Below are positions 55,757-64,000 of a stretch of 64,000 nt of DNA, in pieces. Below the pieces are notes generated by a model. It did no database searches, was not told the DNA's origin, and saw only the letters and a program-made list of their open reading frames with translations. Each line of letters begins with the position of its first letter. Positions within the stretch are counted from its first letter, which is position 1. The stretch is from NCBI RefSeq assembly GCF_030622045.1, contig NZ_CP130886.1, forward strand, positions 930,001-994,000, written 5' to 3'. Both the position numbers and the translations under genes were made by a program. This DNA comes from Planctellipticum variicoloris. Lineage in GTDB: Bacteria > Planctomycetota > Planctomycetia > Planctomycetales > Planctomycetaceae.

Positions 55757-57434
55757 CCCGCATTATTCATCACCCGGTTCGTCGCAGCGGTCTGAGAGCA
55801 AGTGGCCGTTGAACGGTGATCTGCGCCGGGCGGTGCGCGGAAGGCCCCCCTCCCCGGGGACGTTGAATGGTGATGTCGGGTCCGTGGCGGCGCGACGGAG
55901 GAGGCCAGTCAGGAGGTGCGCGGCCAAGCCAGCACCGCCTGCGAGATCCGGCGGTACTCTTCCGCATACGGCCAGCTCGCGCTCAACTTCACGACCACCC
56001 GGCGGGCGCTGACCGTAATCTCCGCCGCCGCCTTGATCAGATGCTGACGCCATGTCGTAGCGAACCCCTCGCCCAGCGGATCCTCGCGACGACGACGATT
56101 GAACCAGCCTCGCCGCTGCCGGTCGGCGAACGCTTCCACCGGGATCTCTCCGCTCGGATCGATCGTGGGGAGCGGGCGCGCGGTCGCCCGCCGCAGACGC
56201 ACGAGCAGGTTCAACGCCGCTGTGTGCAGGTGCAGCCGGAAGAAGTTTGCGAGGAAGCGGTGATCGCTGAGCCGATCCGCCGCCAGCTCCCGCTTCAGCT
56301 CCTTGTTCCGGTTCTCGCTCTCGCCCCGCTCGGCGTACTCGTCGTAAACGGCCGCCGGGTTGACGGTCCAGCCGGGCCGGTTGGTCGACACGGCCCGGCG
56401 GTTGGTCCCCTGTTCGTGGACTTCGCACTTGACGACGACCTGCCGCGGCTGCGGCCACGCATCGGCCTGGTACTCCAGCGCCAGGAACAGCCGCTGCTTT
56501 TCGCCGGTCTCGTCGAACTGCTGCTGGGCCTGCGCCAGCAGGGCGTCGCTGGCGGCTTTCAGGCGGGCATTCATCGCCAAGCCGAAGGTGTGCGTCAGCC
56601 CCAGTTCGGCGCAGACGTCGTACATCAGCGGCACGCCGAAGCCGCTGTCGCCGCGGACGACGATCTCCACGTCCGGGAATCGCTCGCGGATGCGGCGGGC
56701 GAGATACCGCAGGTCGTCGTCCGCTCCGAGGAACGCCGCGCAGGTGCCGTGACGCAGCCCGACCAGCGCGACCGTGTCCGTCTCGGCGCAGGTGATGGCG
56801 ATCGGCAGGTACTGGTACTGCTCGTAGTAGCCGTGAAAGGCGATCAACTGCTGCCGGCCGTGTGCGGGATCGTCGAAGGCGTCGATGTCGAGCGTGATGC
56901 GGGACGGGGGCGCGGCGAAGGCGTCGAGGAACTGATCGCACAGGACGTCCCGCAGACGTTTGAGGTCGGCGATCGTGACGGCGTTTTCGAACCGCGAGAG
57001 CGTCGGCTGGCTGGCCAGATCGCGCCCGTCCGGCTGGCGATCGCAGACCAGCTTGAAGGCGGGGTCGCTGCGCAGCGCATCGTGGTCGTTCTGGTCCTCG
57101 TAGTCGGCCAGGATGCCGTAGATCCGCTGCCGGACCAGCGACCGATTCGAATGCCGGACATCCCCGGTTCGGGCGTCGGTCAGCGCGTCGGCGAAGCGCT
57201 GCGTCAGACAAATCGCCTCATCGAACTGGCGGATCGGCAAGAGCCCGGCGTCGCCGGTGAGCTGCGCCCGGGAGACTTCGATTTCGATCGGTTTTCGGGG
57301 GAGGAAATCGAGGACAAACGGCAGCACACCCTGTAAACTCATGCCCGGCCTCCTTGTGGCGTTGAAGTGCTGATCTGACAACACCTTCTACGCCGCGGGA
57401 GGCCTTTGCATTGGAGCGCCGTGAATAATTCGGG
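55757..57434 (-). mobile_element. IS1380-family insertion sequence
   Basis: The 1,678-bp element has 13-bp inverted repeats: CCCGCATTATTCA at 55757-55769 and, on the other strand, CCCGAATTATTCA at 57422-57434 (12 of 13 identical). It is flanked by a 4-bp direct repeat TTAG (55753-55756 and 57435-57438), the size expected of this family. It encodes one intact transposase and lies inside a DUF1559 membrane protein gene. The clean duplication and restored frame indicate a recent insertion. Confidence 0.95.
55909..57342 (-). CDS. IS1380-family DDE transposase
   Basis: The 477-residue protein starts MSLQGVLPFVLDFLPRKPIEI at 57342, with a strong AAGGAGG upstream (a start at 57384 is less likely). 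The DDE residues are visible: LDIDAFDDPAHGRQ, VVRGDSGFGVPLMYD and YAERGESENRNKELKRE. The C-terminal RLHLHTAALNLLVRLR segment is also typical. The length is normal and no frameshift is seen, so the enzyme may be functional. Confidence 0.92.
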   Translation of the reverse strand: MSLQGVLPFVLDFLPRKPIEIEVSRAQLTGDAGLLPIRQFDEAICLTQRFADALTDARTGDVRHSNRSLVRQRIYGILADYEDQNDHDALRSDPAFKLVCDRQPDGRDLASQPTLSRFENAVTIADLKRLRDVLCDQFLDAFAAPPSRITLDIDAFDDPAHGRQQLIAFHGYYEQYQYLPIAITCAETDTVALVGLRHGTCAAFLGADDDLRYLARRIRERFPDVEIVVRGDSGFGVPLMYDVCAELGLTHTFGLAMNARLKAASDALLAQAQQQFDETGEKQRLFLALEYQADAWPQPRQVVVKCEVHEQGTNRRAVSTNRPGWTVNPAAVYDEYAERGESENRNKELKRELAADRLSDHRFLANFFRLHLHTAALNLLVRLRRATARPLPTIDPSGEIPVEAFADRQRRGWFNRRRREDPLGEGFATTWRQHLIKAAAEITVSARRVVVKLSASWPYAEEYRRISQAVLAWPRTS

Positions 57435-57657
57435 TTAGAGTTGGCGCCCAGCGTGGGACGTACTCAGCGGTTTGAAATCCGCCATCGCCAATCCAGGCGA
57501 CAATCAACACCAGCGACCAGAAGCTCAGCAGAAACGGCCGGACCTTCCGCAGTTTCCACCGCCACTGAATCGCATAGCCAGCACAGACCAGTACCAGCAG
57601 GATCAGCACGATCCAGTTCGCGGATTCCGTATCGACGGGTGGAAATCCCTGTTCCAT
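57388..57657 (-). pseudogene. DUF1559 membrane protein, N-terminal part (split by IS1380-type element)
   Basis: The frame starts MEQGFPPVDTESANWIVLIL at 57657 (GGAAC upstream) and includes two membrane helices (WIVLILLVLVCAGYAIQW and FLLSFWSLVLIVAWIG). It reads PRWAPTL up to the TTAG at 57435-57438 and then passes into the IS1380-type element, where it stops at 57388. With the element removed, the next residues are IVPLIFVAAG from the C-terminal part. It encodes the first 75 residues or so of the reconstructed 344-residue protein. Confidence 0.85.
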
Positions 57658-58171
57658 GATGTCAGTTCCGGTCACCATGCTCTACGGCAGAAACGCCAGC
57701 CTGTACAGTATCGCGCGGAACAGCCGGAAGTCTGCGCGAAAACCGGCCCCGGCGAAGTTGATGGGCAGGGTCCACCCTGCAAAGGGGGAAGTCGGGAATT
57801 GGTGTCCACGGGCGTCAATCGTCGTGAGCCTCTGAGCCCCGAAGGGGCGCCAGGCTGTAGCCACGGGTGAAGCGCAGTCTGCCATCAGGCAGACGGAGCG
57901 AAACCCGTGGTCTCGGTCACACCCCGACGCCGAGCCCCGGAGGGGCGACGGAAGCGCAAACGAAGCAATCGTGCGATGGCCACGACTCTTTTGCCCGTTC
58001 GGGGCTCTTGAAGATGTCGCGACTTCTCCCACGGGCTGCGCTCCACCCGTGGCTACAGCCCGACGCCCCTCCCGGGGCTGAAATCCTCTCGAAGATGGTG
58101 GGCACAGCCCACCCTACGAAGAGCCGCTCCGCTTCTCCTCCGGCTTTCCGCTCTCCGCCTTGAGCTTTCCG
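57658..58171. repeat. Intergenic palindromic repeats, including an inverted pair
   Basis: A full copy (57836-57910) has a GCCCCGAAGGGGC stem, a TGTAGCC link, and a 50-nt hairpin (57861-57910) with arms CCACGGGT/ACCCGTGG and inner stem GTCTGCC/GGCAGAC. A partial stem is at 57934-57946. A short inverted copy occupies 58029-58078 (stem CCACGGG/CCCGTGG without the inner stem, then GCCCCTCCCGGGGC). A GGTGGGC/GCCCACC unit is near 58095. No gene was recognised. Confidence 0.75.
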
Positions 58172-59320
58172 CTACCCCAAAAAATCCGCCATCACATGAT
58201 CCGCCAGAAACCGTCCCGCGCGCGTCAGCCGGATCGTCTGGCCGTCGTCTTCCAGGTTGCCGGCCTGCGTGTGATGCAGGATCGCCGGGCCCGCCAGGCG
58301 GTCAAGCGAGAAGCCCGTTCTCTCGCGAAAATCGGTCCGGTCGATGCCGCGGACCCGGCGGAGATTGAGAAAAATCAGCTCGCGGGCGCGGGCTTCGGGA
58401 GCGAGCTCTTCCGCTTCCGCGACCGGCGATTCCCCCCGCTCCAGCCGGGCCAGCCAGCCCAGCACGCTGCGGATGTTTGTCTCGCGGGCCCCCTCCAGAT
58501 AACGCGCCGCTCCCGGCCCGACCGCTTCATAACTGTCCCCCGACCAGTAAATCTGGTTGTGCCGGCAGGCAAATCCGGGTTTCGCGAAGCTGGAAATTTC
58601 GTACTGGGCGTAACCCGCCGCTTCGAGTGTCTCCATCGCGACGTCGTACATCGCCCGTTCGAGCTCTTCGTCGACCGGCTCCAGCTCGCCGCGCCGCCGG
58701 CGGGTTTCGAAGGCGGTGTTCGCTTCGAACGTCAGTCCGTAGGTCGAGACGTGCGACACCCCCAGCGACGTCGCCCGCTGCAGCGTCTCCTCCCACGACT
58801 CCAGCGACTGGCCGGGAACGCCGAAGATCAGATCGAGCGACACGTTCTCCCAGCCCGGCGTGATCCGGCGGACGATTTCCGCCAGCTCCTCGGGAGCGTG
58901 GTCCCGTTCGAGGAGGGCTAGGGCGCGGGCATCGAACGACTGGCCGCCCAGACTCAGGCGATTCATGCCCGACCGCCGGAGGACGTCCAGCCGTTCGTCG
59001 GTCAGATCGCGCGGGTTGGCTTCGACGCAAACCTCGGCCCCCTCCGCCAGGCGAAATCGGCTCAGGACGATCTGGAACAGCCGGGTCAGCTCCTTCGGCG
59101 GCAGATGCGTCGGCGTGCCGCCGCCGAAGAACAGGGTGTCGAGCTCGGGGCGTTCGTCTTCGCGGACGGGGACATGCCCCAGCAGATCCAGCTCGCGCGC
59201 CAGCCCCTTGAGGTAATCGCCGATCAGGTCATCCCGCCCGGCGATCAGCGTAAAGTCGCAGTAACCGCACCGATGCCGACAGAACGGAACATGCACATAG
59301 AGGGAACGGAAGTCGGACAT
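58172..59320 (-). CDS. hemW: HemW-like radical SAM protein (coproporphyrinogen III oxidase family)
   Basis: The 382-residue protein starts MSDFRSLYVHVPFCRHRCGYCDF. The radical-SAM cysteines are Cys14, Cys18 and Cys21 (CxxxCxxC), and the CDF ending favours HemW over HemN. TLFFGGGTPTHL, VEANPRDL, RLSLGGQSF and LIFGVPGQS are standard family motifs. HemW carries haem to target proteins in bacteria; it does not make coproporphyrin products itself. The start at 59320 is preceded by GGGGGAG. It is 274 bp downstream of serA on the same strand, separated by repeats. Confidence 0.9.
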   Translation of the reverse strand: MSDFRSLYVHVPFCRHRCGYCDFTLIAGRDDLIGDYLKGLARELDLLGHVPVREDERPELDTLFFGGGTPTHLPPKELTRLFQIVLSRFRLAEGAEVCVEANPRDLTDERLDVLRRSGMNRLSLGGQSFDARALALLERDHAPEELAEIVRRITPGWENVSLDLIFGVPGQSLESWEETLQRATSLGVSHVSTYGLTFEANTAFETRRRRGELEPVDEELERAMYDVAMETLEAAGYAQYEISSFAKPGFACRHNQIYWSGDSYEAVGPGAARYLEGARETNIRSVLGWLARLERGESPVAEAEELAPEARARELIFLNLRRVRGIDRTDFRERTGFSLDRLAGPAILHHTQAGNLEDDGQTIRLTRAGRFLADHVMADFLG

Positions 59321-59330
59321 ACGCTCCCCC

Positions 59331-59540
59331 GTAGGGCCGGCTGTGCCGGCCGCCACCGTACGACGGACGTCCTCGTCCGTCGACTTCGTCCAAAACGCGA
59401 CGGGTCGTGGCTCCCGCCTGCCGACCTGTGATTCCCTGCGCAGGACAACGGGTGGCCGGGGCAGGAGCGTCTTCGCGATGCCCCGGTGTCGCGGGACCGG
59501 GGCTTCCCTTCGGTCCAGCCCCGGCCACCCGCAGATTTGT
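59331..59540. repeat. Intergenic repeats between hemW and serA
   Basis: GTAGGGCCGG (59331) followed by a 25-nt unit (59358-59382) is identical to that at 33768-33792. Near 59451-59530 there is a GGTGGCCGGGGCAGGAGCGT segment related to the one near 46411, with a further copy of GGGGCTTCCC-type hairpins. No gene was recognised. Confidence 0.7.
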
Positions 59541-59593
59541 GGCTGCCAGCACAATCCGGCAGGCGGGAGCCTGCCCTGCAAGACGGCCCGGCC

Positions 59594-61225
59594 CTATTTG
59601 CCGCCGAGCCAGGGGAGCGGCTCGCCAGCCTTCGGCAGCCGAATGAGCTGCACGCTGGTGACGGCCCCGTTTTCCGCCATTTCCTTGAGGACGTCGGCCG
59701 ACGGCTCGTTGTCCAGATTCAGCACCGCGAGGGCGTCCCCGCCCGGTTCCGCCTTTTCCCGACCCAGCGCCATGTGGGCGATATTCACATTGTTCTTGCC
59801 GCAGACCGAACCGATGAAACCGATCACGCCCGGCTTGTCGATGTGGCGGTAGGCCAGCAGCAGGCCGTCGAGGTAGGCGTCGAGGTGGAACTTGTCGAAC
59901 CGTACCAGACGCAGGAACTGTTTGCCGAACACCGTGCCGGCCGCGGTGAACTCGCCCTGATCGGTCACCACCGTCGCCGAGACCAGCGAGGAAAAATCGC
60001 CGACTTCGGTCGAAAGAGACTCGGTGATCTCGATCCCCCGTTCCTTGGCGAGCATCTCGGCGTTGACGATGTTAACCCCGTCGACAGCGTCCATCAGCAG
60101 CCCGGCGGCAAAGCTGGAGCCGATCAGCTTGGTCTTCTTGTTCGCCGCTTCGCCGCGGAACATCAGCTTGACGCTCCGGATGCCGGTCCCCTTCGTGACC
60201 TGCGCCATCAGGAGCCCCAGGCGGAGGCCGAGGTCCAGGTAAATCTGGTTGTCGGCCATCTCGGCCCCGGAGACCGGGGCCATGTTGACCGCGTGACGGA
60301 CTTCGTTGCGGGTCAGGAAGCCGGACATGATCTCGGCCGCTTCGAGGGCCACCAGCTCCTGGGCTTCGTCGGTCGAAGCCCCCAGGTGCGGCGTGCAGAC
60401 GACTTGCGGCAGATTGATGAGGCGGAAGTCCTTGGGGGGCTCCTGCACGAAGACGTCGAACGCCGCGCCGGCGACGTGGCCGGATTCGATGGCGTCGGCG
60501 AGTTCCTGTTCGTTGACGATGCCGCCGCGGGCGCAGTTGACGATCCGCACGCCCTTCTTCATCTGGGCGAGGCGGGCGGCGTTGATCATGTTCGCCGTTT
60601 CGGGCGTGAAGTGCGTGTGGAGCGTCAGGAAGTCGATCTGCGGCAGCATGTCGTCCAGACTCGCCTGCAGCTCGATCCCCAGCTCCTTGGCCCGCTCGGG
60701 GGACATGAACGGGTCATAGCCGACCACCTTCATTTCGAAGGCCAGCGCCCGGCGAGCGACCGAAACGCCGATCCGGCCCAGGCCGATGATCCCCAGCACC
60801 TTGCCGGCGAGCTGCGTCCCGGTGTAGCTCTTCTTATCCCACTTGCCCCCCTTGAGGGTCGCGCAGGCGGGGGGAATGTTGCGGGCGAGGGACATCATCA
60901 TGGCGAAGGCGTGCTCGGCGGTGGAGATGGTGTTCCCCGCCGGGGTGTTCATGACGACGATTCCTTCGCGGGTGGCGGCGGGAAGGTCAATGTTGTCGAC
61001 GCCGACGCCGGCCCGGACGATCGCTTTCAGCCGCGGCTGATCCTTGAGCAGTTCCGGCGTCAGCCTGGTGCCGCTGCGGATGATGATGCCGTCGGCGTCT
61101 TTGAGGGCTTCGCGGACCTGCTCGGGAGTGAGTCCCTTGCGTTCGTCGACCTCGATGCCGGGGGTGTTCTTGAGGATCTCGAGACCGGCTTTCGAGAGGC
61201 TGTCGGTAATCAGCACGCGATGCAT
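59594..61225 (-). CDS. serA: D-3-phosphoglycerate dehydrogenase
   Basis: The 543-residue protein is the long form: a substrate-binding domain and Rossmann NAD domain (VLGIIGLGRIGVSVARRALAFEMKV), the catalytic Arg (NCARGG), Glu and His (PHLGASTDEAQ), then an intervening ASB domain and a C-terminal ACT domain (GVIGFIGSVCGKNNVNIAHMALGRE). It catalyses the first step of serine synthesis from 3-phosphoglycerate, and the ACT domain normally gives serine feedback. The start at 61225 has a weak ribosome binding site. It is divergent from metG. Confidence 0.96.
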   Translation of the reverse strand: MHRVLITDSLSKAGLEILKNTPGIEVDERKGLTPEQVREALKDADGIIIRSGTRLTPELLKDQPRLKAIVRAGVGVDNIDLPAATREGIVVMNTPAGNTISTAEHAFAMMMSLARNIPPACATLKGGKWDKKSYTGTQLAGKVLGIIGLGRIGVSVARRALAFEMKVVGYDPFMSPERAKELGIELQASLDDMLPQIDFLTLHTHFTPETANMINAARLAQMKKGVRIVNCARGGIVNEQELADAIESGHVAGAAFDVFVQEPPKDFRLINLPQVVCTPHLGASTDEAQELVALEAAEIMSGFLTRNEVRHAVNMAPVSGAEMADNQIYLDLGLRLGLLMAQVTKGTGIRSVKLMFRGEAANKKTKLIGSSFAAGLLMDAVDGVNIVNAEMLAKERGIEITESLSTEVGDFSSLVSATVVTDQGEFTAAGTVFGKQFLRLVRFDKFHLDAYLDGLLLAYRHIDKPGVIGFIGSVCGKNNVNIAHMALGREKAEPGGDALAVLNLDNEPSADVLKEMAENGAVTSVQLIRLPKAGEPLPWLGGK

Positions 61226-61681
61226 GGACAAACTCGCTGGCAGAAGTTGAGGCGGCGGCAAAACGACACGGAGGGCGCGAACAGGTCGGCGCCCTCCTGA
61301 TGATTTCCTGACCCATAGGATACGGGTCCGGTTCGCCGCGCCAAGGGTGGTCCCCGTTACGACTTGGGCAGGATTCTCAGTCGCGGGAAGGGTTTCCCGC
61401 TGGCGGAGCGCAAAACCTTTGACGCCCGCAGCAATTACGGTCACAACACCAGCCGTTGATGCGTGTTGCTGATGGCGAGTGGCTGGGGTCGAGTCTGCGA
61501 GCCGCCCGTCTGCCGACTCTGCTCCACGATCACTGGGGGCGGCCCAAGGGGGCAGGCTCCAGCCACCCTCAAAACCTCCTCGCATTTACGCAACCGTGAA
61601 CCAGCGTGGACATTGGGGAGTCCGTCCTTTACGCTGCTGCCGCACCTGCACAGGCCGGACGGATTGTCCGGAGGAGAATTC
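61226..61681. promoter_or_regulatory. Divergent serA-metG intergenic region with leader hairpin
   Basis: This 456-bp region holds a 9-bp hairpin (61270-61278 with 61289-61297) upstream of serA, followed on the minus strand by GTGTCGTTTT, so it could be an attenuator-like structure for serA. A GGTCGAGTCTGCGAGCC-type stretch near 61480 resembles the dispersed repeats elsewhere. No T-box or known riboswitch was recognised before metG. Confidence 0.5.
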
Positions 61682-63736
61682 ATGACGCGTCGCATTCTGG
61701 TGACGTCCGCGTTGCCTTATGCCAACGGGCATATCCACTTAGGTCATCTGGTCGAGTATATCCAGACCGATATCTGGGTCCGCTTCCAGAAGCTGCGGGG
61801 GAACACCTGCACGTACGTCTGTGCCGACGACACGCACGGCACGGCGATCATGATCCGGGCCCGGCAGGAAGGCCGGCCGGAGACCGCAGTGATCGCCGAT
61901 ATGAGCGCGGCCCACCTGCGGGACTTCGCCGGGTTCGACGTCGCCTTCGACAACTACGGCAGCACCCACAGCGATTCCAACCGGGCCGTCTGCCACGAAA
62001 TCTGGGGGGCACTCCGTCAGGCCGGCCTGATCGTCGAACAGGAAGTGACCCAGCTTTACGATCCCTCAGCTCAGACATTCCTCGCCGACCGGTTTGTGAA
62101 GGGGACGTGTCCCAACTGCCAGGCCCCCGACCAGTATGGCGACAGTTGCGACAAGTGCGGCTCGACCTACAGTCCGACCGACCTGATCAACCCGGTCAGC
62201 ACGCTGTCAGGAGCCACGCCGGAAATCCGGACGGCGAAGCACCTCTTCGTCCAGATCGAACGTCTGCACGAGTTCCTGACCGAGTGGACGCAAAGCGGAA
62301 AGCACCTGCAGGAGGAAGTCGCCAACTACCTGAAGGGGCACTTCCTCGGCAAACCGCTCCGTGACTGGGACGTTTCGCGGCCGGCCCCGTACTTCGGGTT
62401 CGAGATTCCGGACAGCCCCGGCGACTACTGGTACGTCTGGTTCGACGCGCCGATCGGGTACATCGGGTCCACGGCCGACTGGTGCGCGGCACGCGGCGAG
62501 CGGTGGGAAGACTGGTGGAAGAACCCCGACGTCGAAATCCACCACTTCATCGGCAAGGACATCACGTACTTCCATACGCTGTTCTGGCCGGCGATGCTCA
62601 AGACGGCGGGAATCAATCTTCCCGAGAGAGTCCACATTCACGGCTTCCTGACGGTCGACGGCGAGAAGATGTCCAAAAGTAAGGGCACCTTCGTGATGGC
62701 TTCGACGTATTTGAAGCATCTCGACCCGGCGGCTCTGCGCTACTACTACGCCAGCAAGCTCGGGAACGGGCTGGATGACCTCGACCTCAACCTGGAAGAG
62801 TTCGTCGCCAAGGTGAATTCGGATCTGGTGGGCAAGGTCGTGAACCTGGCCAGCCGGACGGCGAAGTTTGTCGAAGCCACCGGGCTGTCGGCGGAGTATC
62901 CGGACGACGGCGGCCTGTTCGCTCAGGCGGCGGCCGAGGCGGATGCCATCGCCGCGGCGTACGAGGCGTGCGAATTCAGTGCGGCGATGCGGCAGATTAT
63001 GGCGCTCGCCGACCAGGCGAACCGCTACGTCGAAGATCACGCCCCCTGGACGCTGAAGAAGGATCCCGAACGGGCGGCGGAACTGCAGCAGGTCTGCACG
63101 GTTTCGCTGAATCTGTTCCGCCAGATTGTGATCTACCTCGCGCCGGTGCAGCCGCGGCTCGCGGCCCAGGCGGCGAAGCTGTTGAATTGTCCGTTGGACG
63201 GTTGGGAAGACGTGCGTCGGCCGCTGGTCGGTACGCCCGTCAGCAAGTTCGAACATTTGATGAAGCGGGTCGATCCCGCACAGGTACAAGCCATGATTGA
63301 AGAAGGACAGCCTGCCGTCTCCGCTCCGGAAACGACCGCGGAAGCCGCCCCGGCCGCGCAGTACCAGGATGGCCCGGAAGCCCTCGCCAACGAGCCGCTC
63401 GTCGAAGCGCACTGCACGATCGACGACTTCGTGAAGGTCGACCTGCGGGTCGCCCGCGTCCTCGAAGCCAAGCACGTCGAAGGGGCCGACAAGCTGCTGC
63501 AGCTCACGCTGAGCCTCGGCGGCGACGTCCGCCGGAACGTCTTCGCGGGGATCAAGAGCGCCTATGCACCGGAGGCCCTCGTCGGCAAGCTGGTGATTCT
63601 CTGCGCCAACCTGGCCCCGCGGAAGATGCGGTTCGGCGTCAGCGAGGGGATGGTTTTGGCGGCCGGCGCCGGCGGGAAAGAGATCTACGTCCTTGAGCCC
63701 GATGACGGCGCCAAGCCGGGCATGCGGGTGCACTAG
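61682..63736 (+). CDS. metG: Methionyl-tRNA synthetase
   Basis: The 684-residue protein has the HIGH-type motif HIHLGH in [18 protein letters not shown], a zinc-binding Cys set (CPNC…CDKC, about residues 140-160), KMSKS at about residue 329 ([10 protein letters not shown]), a class-I anticodon-binding helix bundle, and a C-terminal EMAP/Trbp111-like tRNA-binding domain ([28 protein letters not shown]). AGGAGA lies upstream of the ATG at 61682. The frame upstream to 61463 is not coding. Confidence 0.98.
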   Translation: MTRRILVTSALPYANGHIHLGHLVEYIQTDIWVRFQKLRGNTCTYVCADDTHGTAIMIRARQEGRPETAVIADMSAAHLRDFAGFDVAFDNYGSTHSDSNRAVCHEIWGALRQAGLIVEQEVTQLYDPSAQTFLADRFVKGTCPNCQAPDQYGDSCDKCGSTYSPTDLINPVSTLSGATPEIRTAKHLFVQIERLHEFLTEWTQSGKHLQEEVANYLKGHFLGKPLRDWDVSRPAPYFGFEIPDSPGDYWYVWFDAPIGYIGSTADWCAARGERWEDWWKNPDVEIHHFIGKDITYFHTLFWPAMLKTAGINLPERVHIHGFLTVDGEKMSKSKGTFVMASTYLKHLDPAALRYYYASKLGNGLDDLDLNLEEFVAKVNSDLVGKVVNLASRTAKFVEATGLSAEYPDDGGLFAQAAAEADAIAAAYEACEFSAAMRQIMALADQANRYVEDHAPWTLKKDPERAAELQQVCTVSLNLFRQIVIYLAPVQPRLAAQAAKLLNCPLDGWEDVRRPLVGTPVSKFEHLMKRVDPAQVQAMIEEGQPAVSAPETTAEAAPAAQYQDGPEALANEPLVEAHCTIDDFVKVDLRVARVLEAKHVEGADKLLQLTLSLGGDVRRNVFAGIKSAYAPEALVGKLVILCANLAPRKMRFGVSEGMVLAAGAGGKEIYVLEPDDGAKPGMRVH

Positions 63737-63761
63737 TGCTTTTGTCACGCTTGGACTACGG

Positions 63762-63924
63762 ATTGAGCGAATAGCGAGTAGGGGATAGCGAATCGCCAGA
63801 AAAAGGCGAAACCAATGCGACTTCCTCTGGCTCTTCGCAACTCGCTCTCCTGAAGCATCCGAAAACGTGGCCCTGACAAAGCACTAGCCGCCGGGTGGCA
63901 CTGGTGGCCTTCAGCCACCAGTGC
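63762..63924. repeat. Short-period run and palindrome after metG
   Basis: At 63762-63797 there is a drifting AGCGAATAGCGAGTA run. At 63898-63924 a perfect 11-bp stem (GCACTGGTGGC with GCCACCAGTGC) with a 5-nt loop could end metG transcription or be a dispersed repeat. The remaining bases up to 64000 show no gene. Confidence 0.65.
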
Positions 63925-64000
63925 TCTTCGACCTGGTGCACCAGAGTCAGGCGGCACGATCATCGGCAGGACTTCTCGGTTACTCCGTAGCAATCGTGTG

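Noticed and set aside
61500-61681. A T-box or SAM-type riboswitch before metG
   Set aside because: No conserved T-box or riboswitch core sequence was found in the leader.

Overview
The window is about 64 kb of high-GC DNA that reads as a chromosome segment of a Planctomycetota bacterium. The evidence is the mix of lineage-typical families. These are a DUF1559 prepilin-like protein and a membrane variant of it, a DUF1501 plus PSD1-type (DUF1549/DUF1553) gene pair, a Tat-exported Gfo/Idh/MocA oxidoreductase, a DUF1080 secreted hydrolase-like protein, an FGE-type (SUMF1) lipoprotein, an archaeal-type formylmethanofuran dehydrogenase subunit A, and many secreted proteins of unknown function. No tRNA, rRNA or CRISPR array was seen.

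Layout. 1-8.2 kb (minus strand): a clipped secreted protein, a beta-propeller di-haem cytochrome, a PfkB sugar kinase, a stand-alone response regulator and a 1,418-residue multi-PAS hybrid histidine kinase. 8.4-13.2 kb: lipoproteins, a DUF1559 pilin-like protein, a tandem pair of small secreted paralogues (one intact and cysteine-rich, one frameshifted) and a GT2 glycosyltransferase. 13.4-18 kb: RND efflux adaptor and pump. 18.1-20.6 kb: FGE lipoprotein, overlapping at its stop codon with a convergent acidic repeat protein that has an excisionase-like N-terminus and a C-terminal membrane segment. 21-23.7 kb: rpsB-tsf-pyrH with a good sigma70-like promoter. 23.9-35.6 kb: DUF1501/PSD1 pair, two large secreted proteins, an eight-EF-hand protein, a small lipoprotein and the Gfo/Idh/MocA oxidoreductase. 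35.7-44.7 kb: YhcH plus aminoglycoside-phosphotransferase-like pair, a Gly-Met repeat protein, a medium-chain reductase, a CobA-HemD fusion, DUF1080, and a PIG-L deacetylase gene overlapping fhcA by 4 nt. 45-46.4 kb: an IS4-type element. 46.4-54.7 kb: a three-gene operon with a CehA/McbA-like protein, a leucine-rich-repeat protein, and a serine protease fused to a SirB1-like domain. 54.9-57.7 kb: a DUF1559 membrane protein gene split by an IS1380-family element with a clean 4-bp target duplication; removing the element restores a 344-residue reading frame. 58.2-63.7 kb: hemW-like, serA and metG.

Intergenic regions carry dispersed palindromic repeats. One class (copies near 52.1 and 57.9 kb, with an inverted short form at 58.05 kb) shows a compensatory base change in its inner stem. 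Another class consists of degenerate short-period repeats placed next to gene ends. Most strong hairpins after genes lack a T-tract.

The functional themes are housekeeping (translation, UMP kinase, serine, tetrapyrrole), C1 metabolism (fhcA), envelope and secretion (RND, GT2, secreted enzymes) and signalling (hybrid kinase, response regulator). The observations most worth following up are the small secreted paralogue family, the IS1380-split gene, the covarying palindromic repeats, the protease-SirB1 fusion and the PIG-L/fhcA overlap. All functional names rest on sequence features read by eye; no database search was run.
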